Source: Thermodesulfobacteriota bacterium (lineage in GTDB: Bacteria; Desulfobacterota; Thermodesulfobacteria; Thermodesulfobacteriales; Thermodesulfatatoraceae). From it: 28,667 bases of DNA. The stretch is taken from the NCBI GenBank assembly GCA_013154385.1, contig JAADCO010000039.1:1-28667 (forward strand), in the 5' to 3' direction. The notes beneath the pieces were generated by a model, which was not told the origin of the DNA, searched no databases, and was given only the letters and a program-made list of their open reading frames with translations. Shown piece after piece: positions 14,789-21,723 of this stretch. The translations under genes and the position numbers were made by a program. Each line of letters starts with the position of its first letter. Position 1 is the stretch's first letter.

Positions 14789-15807
14789 GGCTGGACAAAA
14801 CTCCTCCTTCCTAAGCGTAGTTTTACGCGGCGAAGCTTCTTTTGGCGATAGAAGCCGATTTCGATTATCTCCCCCGGACCGTGCTGATAGATGAGGGCGT
14901 CAACCTTTTCGGGAGAAGAGACCCGCTTGCGGTCTATAGAGACGATCACGTCCCCGCCGAGCGGATAGATGACGTTGCCCACGGAGACCTCCTTGTTCGC
15001 TCCGCGCAGGCCGACGATGCGCGCGGGGCTTCCGGGATAGACCTTTTCGATGAGCGCCCCCTGCGAGACGGGAATCTTGAGGATCTTGGCGAGGGAAGGA
15101 GAGAGGGGGAGAAGCTTCACCCCCAGCCAGGGCCATTCGGCCCGCCCCTTTTCCTTGAGCTTGGAGTAAGCCAGGCGGAAGAGATAGGGCGGGACGAGCA
15201 TCACCCCCTGAGGGGTCTGGAAGTCCGGGAGATTGATGGCCAGGCCGAGGAGGTTTCCCCGCGAATCGAAGACCGGACCGGCCCCGAGGCCCTCTAGTTT
15301 CAAATCCGTGACCAGAAACCCGGAAAGGGCCACCCCCCGATGGACCACCAGGCGGTGCTTTTCGATGATATTTGCCGCACGGTGGACGACCTTCTGGCGC
15401 GGACGCCCGATGAAGTGGATGGAGGACCCGGTGGCCGGGGTGGAGGAGGCGAGAGGCGCGGGTTTTAACCCCGCGGTGTCCTTGAGGCGCAGGAGGGCGG
15501 TCTCCGTGAGGTAATCAATGCCCACGAGCGTTCCGCCCACGTGGCGCCCGTTGGGCAGGCAAACGTCTATCCAGCCGGCCCGACTGACCAGGGGGGCCGG
15601 GACGAGGACGTGTCCCTCCTTGTCAACGAGCACCCCCGTCCCCACGCCGGAAGGGACCTCGCCCTGGTAGAGATAGTTCATCCTTACCTGCTTGGTGATC
15701 ACCGTGACCACGCTGAGATATCGGTCTCCCAGAGGGTTGCGGGCAAGGAGGAGCCCCGGGCAAAGGAGAAAGAAAAAGAGGATAAGAAGGGTCCTAGAGA
15801 AGCGCAT
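14785..15807 (-). CDS. HtrA-like PDZ protein lacking the catalytic triad
   Basis: A 340-residue exported protein. Residues 1-22 form a signal peptide (two Arg, then LLILFFFLLCPGLLLA). Residues about 45-195 align with the trypsin-like domain of HtrA/DegP, and about 228-335 form a PDZ domain with the HtrA-type LGGDVIVSIDRKRV stretch. Each triad position appears changed: NxHVV reads PAPLV (Pro72 for His), TDLAVL reads TETALL (Glu102 for Asp), and GNSGGP reads GLGAGP (Gly175 for Ser). It is therefore probably a binding or scaffold protein in the periplasm. Cys16 falls inside the hydrophobic stretch without a good lipobox. The start overlaps uppP by 14 nt; longer in-frame starts lack a signal peptide. 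Confidence 0.85.
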   Translation of the reverse strand: MRFSRTLLILFFFLLCPGLLLARNPLGDRYLSVVTVITKQVRMNYLYQGEVPSGVGTGVLVDKEGHVLVPAPLVSRAGWIDVCLPNGRHVGGTLVGIDYLTETALLRLKDTAGLKPAPLASSTPATGSSIHFIGRPRQKVVHRAANIIEKHRLVVHRGVALSGFLVTDLKLEGLGAGPVFDSRGNLLGLAINLPDFQTPQGVMLVPPYLFRLAYSKLKEKGRAEWPWLGVKLLPLSPSLAKILKIPVSQGALIEKVYPGSPARIVGLRGANKEVSVGNVIYPLGGDVIVSIDRKRVSSPEKVDALIYQHGPGEIIEIGFYRQKKLRRVKLRLGRRSFVQP

Positions 15808-16558
15808 ACACCACCCCCGCCAAAAACAAGCGGTAAAAGACAAACGGATAGAAAGTATGCCGGCGCAAGAAGTGCAAGAGCCAGGCGATGACCAGGTAAC
15901 CGGAAACAAAGGCCCCGAGAAACCCGGAAAGATACGGTCCTGACCACGAGCCGCCCTCCTGGAGGAGCTTTAGCCCCTCGTAAGCCCCGGCTCCCGCGAT
16001 GATCGGGGCGGAGAGCAGGAAGGAGAAGCGCGCCGCCTCCGCGCGGGTCAACCCCAAAAGGAGGCCCGTGGCCATGGTGATGCCGCTCCGGGAGGTCCCC
16101 GGAATCACCGCCAACCCCTGGGCGCAACCGATGGTGAGTGCCTGGGGGAGCCTTAGGGCCGAGATGTCGTAGCGGCCCCGTTTGAGGATTTCCGCCAAAA
16201 GGAGCGGAAACGACATCACGGCGAGCATCAGGGCCACCCTTTGGGGCTCCCGGAAATAGCTCTCCACCGCTGATTCGAGGAAAAAGCCCGCCAGCGCCCC
16301 GGGAACGGTGGCCACGATGAGAAAGAAGAGGAGACGGCGGTCTTCTTTGGTGCGGGCCTGTAACATGCGCCACCAGTCGTGCCGAAAGTAGATGAGAACC
16401 GCAAGCAGGGTGCCGAGATGCAGGAAGACGTCAAAAGAGAGGTCGGCCTCGATGCGAAAGAAGCGTTCCGCAAGAACCAGGTGTCCGGAGCTCGAAATGG
16501 GCAGGAACTCGGTCACGCCCTGGAGAATCCCCAAAAAGACGGCCTGGATGTGAGTCAT
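15794..16558 (-). CDS. uppP: Undecaprenyl-diphosphatase
   Basis: Membrane enzyme that converts undecaprenyl diphosphate to the monophosphate carrier for peptidoglycan and surface polysaccharide, and gives bacitracin resistance. The 254-residue protein has the signature segments QGVTEFLPISSSGHLVLAE (Glu17, His26) and VIPGTSRSGITMATGLLLG (Arg157), with several hydrophobic helices between and after. Length is typical. The ATG gives the usual N-terminus; its ribosome binding site is weak. First gene of a set with the HtrA-like and methyltransferase genes, 37 nt after the CorA-like gene. Confidence 0.95.
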   Translation of the reverse strand: MTHIQAVFLGILQGVTEFLPISSSGHLVLAERFFRIEADLSFDVFLHLGTLLAVLIYFRHDWWRMLQARTKEDRRLLFFLIVATVPGALAGFFLESAVESYFREPQRVALMLAVMSFPLLLAEILKRGRYDISALRLPQALTIGCAQGLAVIPGTSRSGITMATGLLLGLTRAEAARFSFLLSAPIIAGAGAYEGLKLLQEGGSWSGPYLSGFLGAFVSGYLVIAWLLHFLRRHTFYPFVFYRLFLAGVVYALL

Positions 16559-16595
16559 GGGACAAACTTAAAAACAAAGATCCGAGGCTGCAAAT

Positions 16596-17534
16596 TCAAA
16601 AGAGGCGTTTCTTGATGAAGAGGGCCACCACCACGCCGGAGAGGAAAAAGGAAAGGCCCATGAGGATGACGAAGGCGTGGGGCGAGTTCTGGAGGGGAAG
16701 GGGGATGTTCATCCCGTAGATGCTCGCCACGAGGTTGGGGAGCATGAGGACGATGGTCACGGCGGTGAGGAACTTCATGACGATGTTCAGGTTGTTCGAG
16801 ATGACCGAGGCGTAGGCGTCCATGGTGCCGGTGAGAATGTCGCTGAAGATCTTGGCCATCTCTATGGCCTGACGGTTCTCGATCTGGATGTCCTCGAGCA
16901 TCTCCAGGTCGTCCTCCGTGAGGCGCAGGAACCTTCCGGTCTGCAGGCGCGTGAGCACGATGTCGTTGGCCCGCAGGGCGGTGTTGAAATAGACCAAGCT
17001 CTTTTCGATGTTTAGGAGCTTTAAGAGCTCCTTGTTGCGCATGGAGCGATAGAGCTCGGATTCGTATTCGGTGATCAATTTGTCGATAAGACGTAAGTAG
17101 CGAAGGTAAAGGTTGGCGATGCAGAAGAAAAAGTGAAAGAGAAAGAGCACCGGCCTTTCGAGGGAAAAATGGCGCACCTTGTTGACGGCGATGAGAAAAT
17201 CATCGAAGACCGGGTTCTCCTTGAGGCAGACCGTGACGATGGCCTCTTCGGTGAGGATGATGCCGATGGGAATGGTCTCGTAACGGATGAAGCCCTCTTC
17301 GTGGCGAGGGTCCGGCACGCGCAGGATGATGAGGAGCTGGTCCTCTTCGAGTTCGATGCGGGGAGTTTCTTCTTCGTCCAGGGGGTAGCGGAGGAAATCC
17401 GGAAAGATCTTCAGCTCTTCCTGAACGTAGCGGAGCTCTTCGTCCGTGGGAGAGGTAAGACAAACCCAACAATGCCGCTCAATACGCGGCGCAAGCGCCA
17501 GGACACCATTTTGCGATTGATAAATGCGCAGCAA
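16596..17534 (-). CDS. CorA-family divalent cation transporter
   Basis: About 312 residues. The soluble N-terminal half is strand- and helix-rich, followed by a long helix region and two C-terminal membrane segments: FLTAVTIVLMLPNLVASI ending in the signature YGMN (about 273-276), then a short loop IPLPLQNSPHAF and VILMGLSFFLSGVVVALF. GMN is the selectivity motif of Mg2+/Co2+/Ni2+ channels of this family. The loop lacks the usual acidic MPEL pattern, so ion choice is uncertain. I chose TTG at 17534 (AGAAGG site, giving MLRIYQSQNG, a normal CorA-like beginning); a GTG at 17594 adds 20 residues but has no ribosome binding site. The 17535-17795 gap is described under the leader elements. Confidence 0.88.
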   Translation of the reverse strand: MLRIYQSQNGVLALAPRIERHCWVCLTSPTDEELRYVQEELKIFPDFLRYPLDEEETPRIELEEDQLLIILRVPDPRHEEGFIRYETIPIGIILTEEAIVTVCLKENPVFDDFLIAVNKVRHFSLERPVLFLFHFFFCIANLYLRYLRLIDKLITEYESELYRSMRNKELLKLLNIEKSLVYFNTALRANDIVLTRLQTGRFLRLTEDDLEMLEDIQIENRQAIEMAKIFSDILTGTMDAYASVISNNLNIVMKFLTAVTIVLMLPNLVASIYGMNIPLPLQNSPHAFVILMGLSFFLSGVVVALFIKKRLF

Positions 17535-17700
17535 GATCGACCTTCTTCGTTCACGGTTTACCTGCCGGAAAATTTCCTCTGGGCCATTTACCACACTTGC
17601 GTTTGTCCGGCAACGAAAAACCTCAAGCTAAGGGGGTCATTCGGGATGGAAAGGTAATTTTCTGGAGAAGTGGACGAAGACTAGCCAAATTTTGAAAATA

Positions 17701-17709
17701 TGCTATGTT
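17701..17709 (+). promoter_or_regulatory. Candidate extended -10 promoter for the selenoprotein transcript
   Basis: TGCTATGTT fits an extended -10 (TGn plus TATGTT, four of six bases of TATAAT) within an AT-rich stretch (about 17685-17715). I see no good -35 element. A start near 17715 would give a leader of about 80 nt containing the hairpin at 17751-17768. The remainder of 17535-17700 shows nothing I can name. Confidence 0.35.
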
Positions 17710-17750
17710 AAACTGACCTTATTGTTCTTACCTCCTCTACCTTAGTCATG

Positions 17751-17780
17751 GGCGCGCTCCGGCGCGCCTTCTTATTATTT
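17751..17780 (+). terminator. Terminator-like hairpin in the leader of the selenoprotein gene
   Basis: A 7-bp all-GC stem (GGCGCGC with GCGCGCC) closes a TCCG loop, which is a UNCG-type stable tetraloop on a C-G pair, and is followed by TTCTTATTATTT. This has the form of an intrinsic terminator on the plus strand. No plus-strand gene ends nearby, so it either ends a short RNA started about 17715 or acts as an attenuator before the selenoprotein-asd-recN set. Confidence 0.6.
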
Positions 17781-17795
17781 AGGAAAGGAGGAGCC

Positions 17796-17990
17796 ATGCT
17801 CGGGTTTCAAAAAGACCTCGGTCTTTACTGTCGTCTCTGCCGGGCGGCCCTGGTGCTCAAGCGCACCTGAAGGCGGGTGGCCCTGCGGTGCAAGGGCTGC
17901 GGTAAAGAGTTCAACATTCGCGAGTATTGGGAAGAATTGACACCAGAGATCGAAGAACTATTGGCTTACGTCCGCTGTGACAGGCTTTGA
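17796..17990 (+). CDS. Putative small selenoprotein with two CxxC motifs (UGA at codon 25)
   Basis: A 64-codon frame interrupted by one in-frame TGA (17868-17870). The ATG has an excellent AAAGGAGGAG site. Before the TGA is CRLC (12-15) and after it CKGC (32-35), as in a zinc-ribbon-like fold; the TGA lies in KRT-U-RRVALRC, where a third thiol would be useful. Coding character continues without a break to a C-terminal EELLAYVRCDRL. A stem-loop resembling a bacterial SECIS begins 6 nt after the TGA. I recall a family annotated as dual CXXC motif small (seleno)protein in related bacteria whose members have Cys or Sec at such a site; this was not checked. Selenocysteine is inferred, and SelA/B/C/D would be required elsewhere. 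Function unknown; asd follows 62 nt later, probably cotranscribed. Confidence 0.75.
17877..17900 (+). promoter_or_regulatory. SECIS-like stem-loop downstream of the in-frame UGA
   Basis: Directly after the TGA, GCCCT (17880-17884) pairs with AGGGC (17893-17897), and GC (17885-86) pairs with GC (17890-91), leaving a GGU loop (17887-17889) and one bulged A on the 3' side. GUG/UGC extends the base with wobble pairs. The loop is 17-19 nt past the UGA, close to the spacing of the E. coli fdhF element, whose loop also begins GGU. The bulge is on the opposite side from fdhF. Confidence 0.65.
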
Positions 17991-18052
17991 CTTTCCCCCT
18001 GGATACAAGAAAGAAAATCTCAAAGCTTAAAGATCTCGAAGGAGGCCGAGAG

Positions 18053-19075
18053 ATGAAAGAGTTCAACGTAGCGGTGGTTGGGGCTACCGGGGCCGTCGGA
18101 AGGATGATGATCAAGGTCCTCGAGGAAAGGAACTTTCCCGTGAAGAACCTGCGGCTCTTTGCCTCGGAGAGGTCTCGCGGCGTGAAGATCCCCTTCAGGG
18201 GAGAGGAGATCGAGGTGGAAGTCCTCGGCGAGCAGGAGAGCTATCAGGGCCTAGACATCGCCCTCTTTTCCGCCGGGGCTTCGCGGAGTCTTGAGTTCGC
18301 TCCCAAGTTCGCCGCCGATGGTGTGGTGGTGGTGGACAACTCGAGCGCCTGGCGCATGGACCCGGAGGTCCCCCTCGTCGTGCCCGAGGTGAACCCCCAC
18401 GCCGTGGCGGACTACAAGAAAAAGGGCATCATCGCCAATCCCAACTGCTCCACCATCCAGATGGTCGTGGCCTTGAAACCCCTCTACGACTACAGCCGCA
18501 TCAAGCGCATCGTGGTCTCCACCTATCAGGCCGTTTCCGGGGCCGGACAGAAGGCCATCGAGGAGCTCATAGCCCAGACGAAGGCCTGGTGTGCCGGCGA
18601 AGAGATGCCCGCACCCAAGGTCTTTCCCCATCAGATAGCCTTCAATTGCCTCCCGCACATAGACGTCTTCCTGGAAAACGGCTACACCAAGGAAGAGATG
18701 AAGATGGTCAACGAGACCAAGAAGATCATGGAAGACGAAGACATCGGCGTTACGGCCACCACCGTGAGGGTGCCGGTCTTCTACGGACACGCAGAGGCGG
18801 TGAACATCGAGACGGAGAAGAAGATCACCGCGGAAAAGGCGCGGGAGCTTCTTTCTTCTTTTCCCGGGATCGTGGTGATAGACGCCCCGGAGGAGAAGAA
18901 GTACCCCTTGCAGATCGAGGCCGCCGGACGGGACGAGGTCTTCGTGGGGCGCATCCGGGAGGACGAATCCATTGACTGCGGCCTCAATCTCTGGGTGGTG
19001 GCGGACAACCTGCGCAAGGGGGCCGCGACCAACGCCGTCCAAATCGCCGAGTTGCTGGCTGAAAAATACCTCTAG
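18053..19075 (+). CDS. asd: Aspartate-semialdehyde dehydrogenase
   Basis: Reduces aspartyl phosphate to aspartate semialdehyde, the branch to lysine/diaminopimelate, threonine and methionine. The 340-residue protein has the nucleotide-binding VAVVGATGAVGRMMIKVL (about 6-23), FSAGASRSLEFAPKFA, the active-site NPNCSTIQMV (Cys132), and YQAVSGAGQKAIEEL, all standard for Asd. The ATG at 18053 has GGAGG upstream; an earlier in-frame TTG would overlap the selenoprotein stop and adds an unrelated N-terminus. The recN ATG follows the TAG with no gap. Confidence 0.97.
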   Translation: MKEFNVAVVGATGAVGRMMIKVLEERNFPVKNLRLFASERSRGVKIPFRGEEIEVEVLGEQESYQGLDIALFSAGASRSLEFAPKFAADGVVVVDNSSAWRMDPEVPLVVPEVNPHAVADYKKKGIIANPNCSTIQMVVALKPLYDYSRIKRIVVSTYQAVSGAGQKAIEELIAQTKAWCAGEEMPAPKVFPHQIAFNCLPHIDVFLENGYTKEEMKMVNETKKIMEDEDIGVTATTVRVPVFYGHAEAVNIETEKKITAEKARELLSSFPGIVVIDAPEEKKYPLQIEAAGRDEVFVGRIREDESIDCGLNLWVVADNLRKGAATNAVQIAELLAEKYL

Positions 19076-20695
19076 ATGCTCCTTGAGCTGCGGCTCAAAG
19101 ACTTTGTGCTCATCCCGGAGGCGCGGCTCCTCTTCGAGCCGGGTTTCATCGTGCTCACGGGAGAGACCGGGGCCGGAAAGAGCCTCCTTCTCCAGAGCTT
19201 GAAGCTCCTTCTCGGGGCCAGGGGAGGGGGGCATCTCATCCGCGCCGGGGCCAAGGAGGCCGTAATCGAAGCCGTCTTCGACGCCGCACCCCTCAGGGAA
19301 CGCCTGTCCTCCCTGGGTTTTTCTCCGGCAGAAGAGGTGGTGGTGCGGCGCGTGATCACCCCGGAGAGGAGTCGCATCTATCTCAACGGCTCTCCGGTTA
19401 CCGCGCAGATGCTCGCCAACCTCACGCGGGGGCTCATCGTCCTCGTCGGCCAGCACGAATACCATCTGCTCGACCGCGCCGAAGAGCGCCTGGCCTTTCT
19501 CGACGCCTTCTGTCAGTTGGAAGACCTCCTCTCCCGCTATCAGGAAGCGTTCCGGCGCCTGCGGGAACTCGAAGAGGCCCACCGGGAGTTTTCCGCAAGA
19601 TTGAGGCAACTGGTCAAGGAAAGGGATTACCTCGCCTTTCAGATTCGCGAGATCGAGGAAGTGGACCCCAGGCCGGGGGAGGACGAAGAGCTCGAAGCCG
19701 AGGCGAAAAGGCTTAAGAATCTCGAGCGCCTCAAGGAGCTTTCCCGCAACGTGGCTAACGACCTTTCCCAGGCGGTGGGCGCGCTTTCGCAGGCGCGAAA
19801 AGACCTCCTGCGGGCCCAGGAGCTCGATCCGGCCTTCGAATCCCTGCGGGAACGCTTGGACGGCCTCTACTACGAACTGGAAGACCTGGCGGGTGAGGTT
19901 TCCTCCTACGGCTCACGCCTGCACGAGGATGAGGGGCGCCTCGAGGAGGTGGAAAACCGCCTCCATCAATTGCGGCGTCTCAAACGCAAGTACGGGGAAG
20001 ACCTCACCCAGGTGGTCCAGGAACTGAAGAGATTGAAACGGGAGCTCGAGGACCTCGAAAGCGGGGAGGAACGCCTGGCGGAGATCGAGGCGGAGCTCGA
20101 GAAAGCGCGCGCGCAGGTCTTCGAGCTGGGGCGCAAGCTCACCGAAAGGCGTCTTTCCGGGGCGAAAGAACTCTCGGAGACCGTCTCCCGGCTCCTCCCC
20201 TCGTTGGCCCTGGCCGGGGCCAGGTTTCAGGTGGAGGTCAAGCGCGGGGAGGAGCCCCGGGAAAGGGGCTTTGACCGGGTGGAGTTCCTGGTGGCCACCA
20301 ATCCGCAGAGCCCCCTGCGCCCGCTCTCCCAGGTGGCCTCCGGAGGGGAGCTTTCCCGCTTCTTCCTGGCCCTCAAGGTTGCGGCAAGGGAGAAAGACAC
20401 GGCCCTTCTCCTCTTCGACGAGGTGGACGCGGGTATCGGCGGGGAGACCGCCCATCAGGTAGGCCGGCTCCTCAAGGAGCTTTCCTCAAGACAGCAGGTG
20501 ATCTGCGTCACCCATCTCCCGCAGATCGCGGCCCTTGCGGACCAGCACTTTGTCGTAGAAAAAGTAAAGGAACCCGCGCGCGCCGAGACCAGGGTGCGCC
20601 GGCTGACTACCAGAGAGGAACGGTTGAGGGAGCTCGCCCGGATGCTCGGAAAACCCGAGGCCCTCGAGCTTGCCTCAACGCTTTTTGCCGGATGA
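19076..20695 (+). CDS. recN: DNA repair protein RecN
   Basis: SMC-like ATPase acting early in double-strand break repair. The 539-residue protein has Walker A VLTGETGAGKSLLLQSL (29-36 core) at the N-terminus, a long charged coiled-coil middle (about 150-365) and a C-terminal ATPase half with the signature SGGELSRFFLALK and Walker B LLLFDEVDAGIGG (Asp448), then VICVTHLPQIAALADQHF. This layout and length are typical. The ATG directly abuts the asd stop, so translation depends on coupling. The next gene overlaps by 4 nt. Confidence 0.96.
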   Translation: MLLELRLKDFVLIPEARLLFEPGFIVLTGETGAGKSLLLQSLKLLLGARGGGHLIRAGAKEAVIEAVFDAAPLRERLSSLGFSPAEEVVVRRVITPERSRIYLNGSPVTAQMLANLTRGLIVLVGQHEYHLLDRAEERLAFLDAFCQLEDLLSRYQEAFRRLRELEEAHREFSARLRQLVKERDYLAFQIREIEEVDPRPGEDEELEAEAKRLKNLERLKELSRNVANDLSQAVGALSQARKDLLRAQELDPAFESLRERLDGLYYELEDLAGEVSSYGSRLHEDEGRLEEVENRLHQLRRLKRKYGEDLTQVVQELKRLKRELEDLESGEERLAEIEAELEKARAQVFELGRKLTERRLSGAKELSETVSRLLPSLALAGARFQVEVKRGEEPRERGFDRVEFLVATNPQSPLRPLSQVASGGELSRFFLALKVAAREKDTALLLFDEVDAGIGGETAHQVGRLLKELSSRQQVICVTHLPQIAALADQHFVVEKVKEPARAETRVRRLTTREERLRELARMLGKPEALELASTLFAG

Positions 20696-21657
20696 AGAAA
20701 AGAGTCCTCCTCCTGTTTTCCGAAGGTCTCGACAGCCTCCTGGCGGGCAAGCTGCTCGCGGCCCAGGGGCTCGACGTGGTGGCCGTGCGCTTCATCACCC
20801 CCTTCTTCGGCTGGTCCTGGAAGGGGCGCGAGGAAGAGTTCGCCGCAAAGCTCCGGGAACACGGCTTTGAGGGGTTCGTGAAGGACATCACCCCGGAGTA
20901 CCTGAAGATGCTCGCCAATCCGGCCCACGGCTACGGAAGCGGCTTCAACCCCTGCATTGACTGCAAGATCCTCATGCTGAAAGAGGCCCAAAAACTCCTC
21001 GACGAAGTGGGCGCCGAAATAATCGCCACCGGAGAAGTGGTGGGCCAGAGGCCCATGAGCCAGCAGCGCAACACGCTGCGGCACATCGAAAAGGAAGCCG
21101 GGCTGGTGGGGCGCGTCCTGCGGCCGCTTTCGGCCAAGAAGCTCCCTCCCACCGAGTACGAAAAGGCCGGGCTGGTTGAGAGGGAACGCCTCCTTGACGT
21201 CTCCGGCCGGGGGCGCAAGGTCCAGCTCAAGCTGGCCCAGGAGTTCGGTTTGAAGGAGATTCCCTCTCCTGCGGGCGGTTGCCTCCTTACGGATCCGAGC
21301 CTTGCGCCGCGGATAAGGCGTTTCTTCCAGCTCAAAGACGGCCGGGTGAGCCCGAGGGAAGCGGAGCTTCTCGTCTTCGGGCGCCACTTCGAGCTTCCCA
21401 CCGGGGCCTGGCTGGTCATCGGGCGCAACGAGGCAGAAAACCGGAGGCTCCTTTCCCTGGTGGGAGAAAGAGACGTCATCCTCAAGCTCAGCCAAATTCC
21501 AGGGCCAACGGGCCTCTTGCTCCTCCGCGACGACGAGGAAAGCCTCCTTGAGGCCGGAAGACTCATCAAGAGATACGCCCCGAAGGCCCGGGGTCTTGAA
21601 AAGGTCCCCCTGCGGATCATCCGTCTTGAGGCCCCGGAGGAAGTGCTTTTCGTCTGA
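20692..21657 (+). CDS. PP-loop protein of the MnmA/ThiI thiouridylase group
   Basis: A 321-residue protein. The N-terminus MKKRVLLLFSEGLDSLLA is a PP-loop (SEGLDS at 10-15 instead of SGGxDS) that adenylates a substrate, usually tRNA. NPCIDCK (Cys88, Cys91) resembles the MnmA catalytic NPCxxC motif, ATGEVVGQRPMSQ follows, and PAGGCLL (Cys197) supplies a third cysteine. The C-terminal third (GAWLVIGRNEAENRRLLSL ... GPTGLLLL) resembles the NFACT-R_2/DUF814-type domain. This combination is seen in proteins loosely annotated as thiouridylases in related bacteria; the modified base is unknown. The ATG overlaps the recN stop (ATGA). Confidence 0.8.
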   Translation: MKKRVLLLFSEGLDSLLAGKLLAAQGLDVVAVRFITPFFGWSWKGREEEFAAKLREHGFEGFVKDITPEYLKMLANPAHGYGSGFNPCIDCKILMLKEAQKLLDEVGAEIIATGEVVGQRPMSQQRNTLRHIEKEAGLVGRVLRPLSAKKLPPTEYEKAGLVERERLLDVSGRGRKVQLKLAQEFGLKEIPSPAGGCLLTDPSLAPRIRRFFQLKDGRVSPREAELLVFGRHFELPTGAWLVIGRNEAENRRLLSLVGERDVILKLSQIPGPTGLLLLRDDEESLLEAGRLIKRYAPKARGLEKVPLRIIRLEAPEEVLFV

Positions 21658-21723
21658 TTCTTTTCTTGAGAAGGGACCTCTTTTCCGGGTAACTTTGGGC
21701 GAGACAAGGAGAAGGAGGATCAT

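Noticed and set aside
17535..17700. Possible magnesium-responsive leader of the CorA-type gene
   Set aside because: I could not find a conserved riboswitch core or convincing hairpins on the minus strand.
17748..17795. Upstream in-frame ATG adding 16 residues to the selenoprotein
   Set aside because: It has no ribosome binding site and would translate through the terminator-like hairpin; the ATG at 17796 has a strong site.
17796..17870. The TGA-interrupted frame as a pseudogene or as two separate small genes
   Set aside because: The reading frame and CxxC pattern continue past the TGA, and a GTG start after it (17877) has only a poor ribosome binding site and would split a single ribbon-like fold; read-through explains the data better, though it is unproven.
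18251..19609. Very long minus-strand open frame opposite asd and recN
   Set aside because: Antisense to clear enzyme motifs on the plus strand; no recognisable domain or ribosome binding site.
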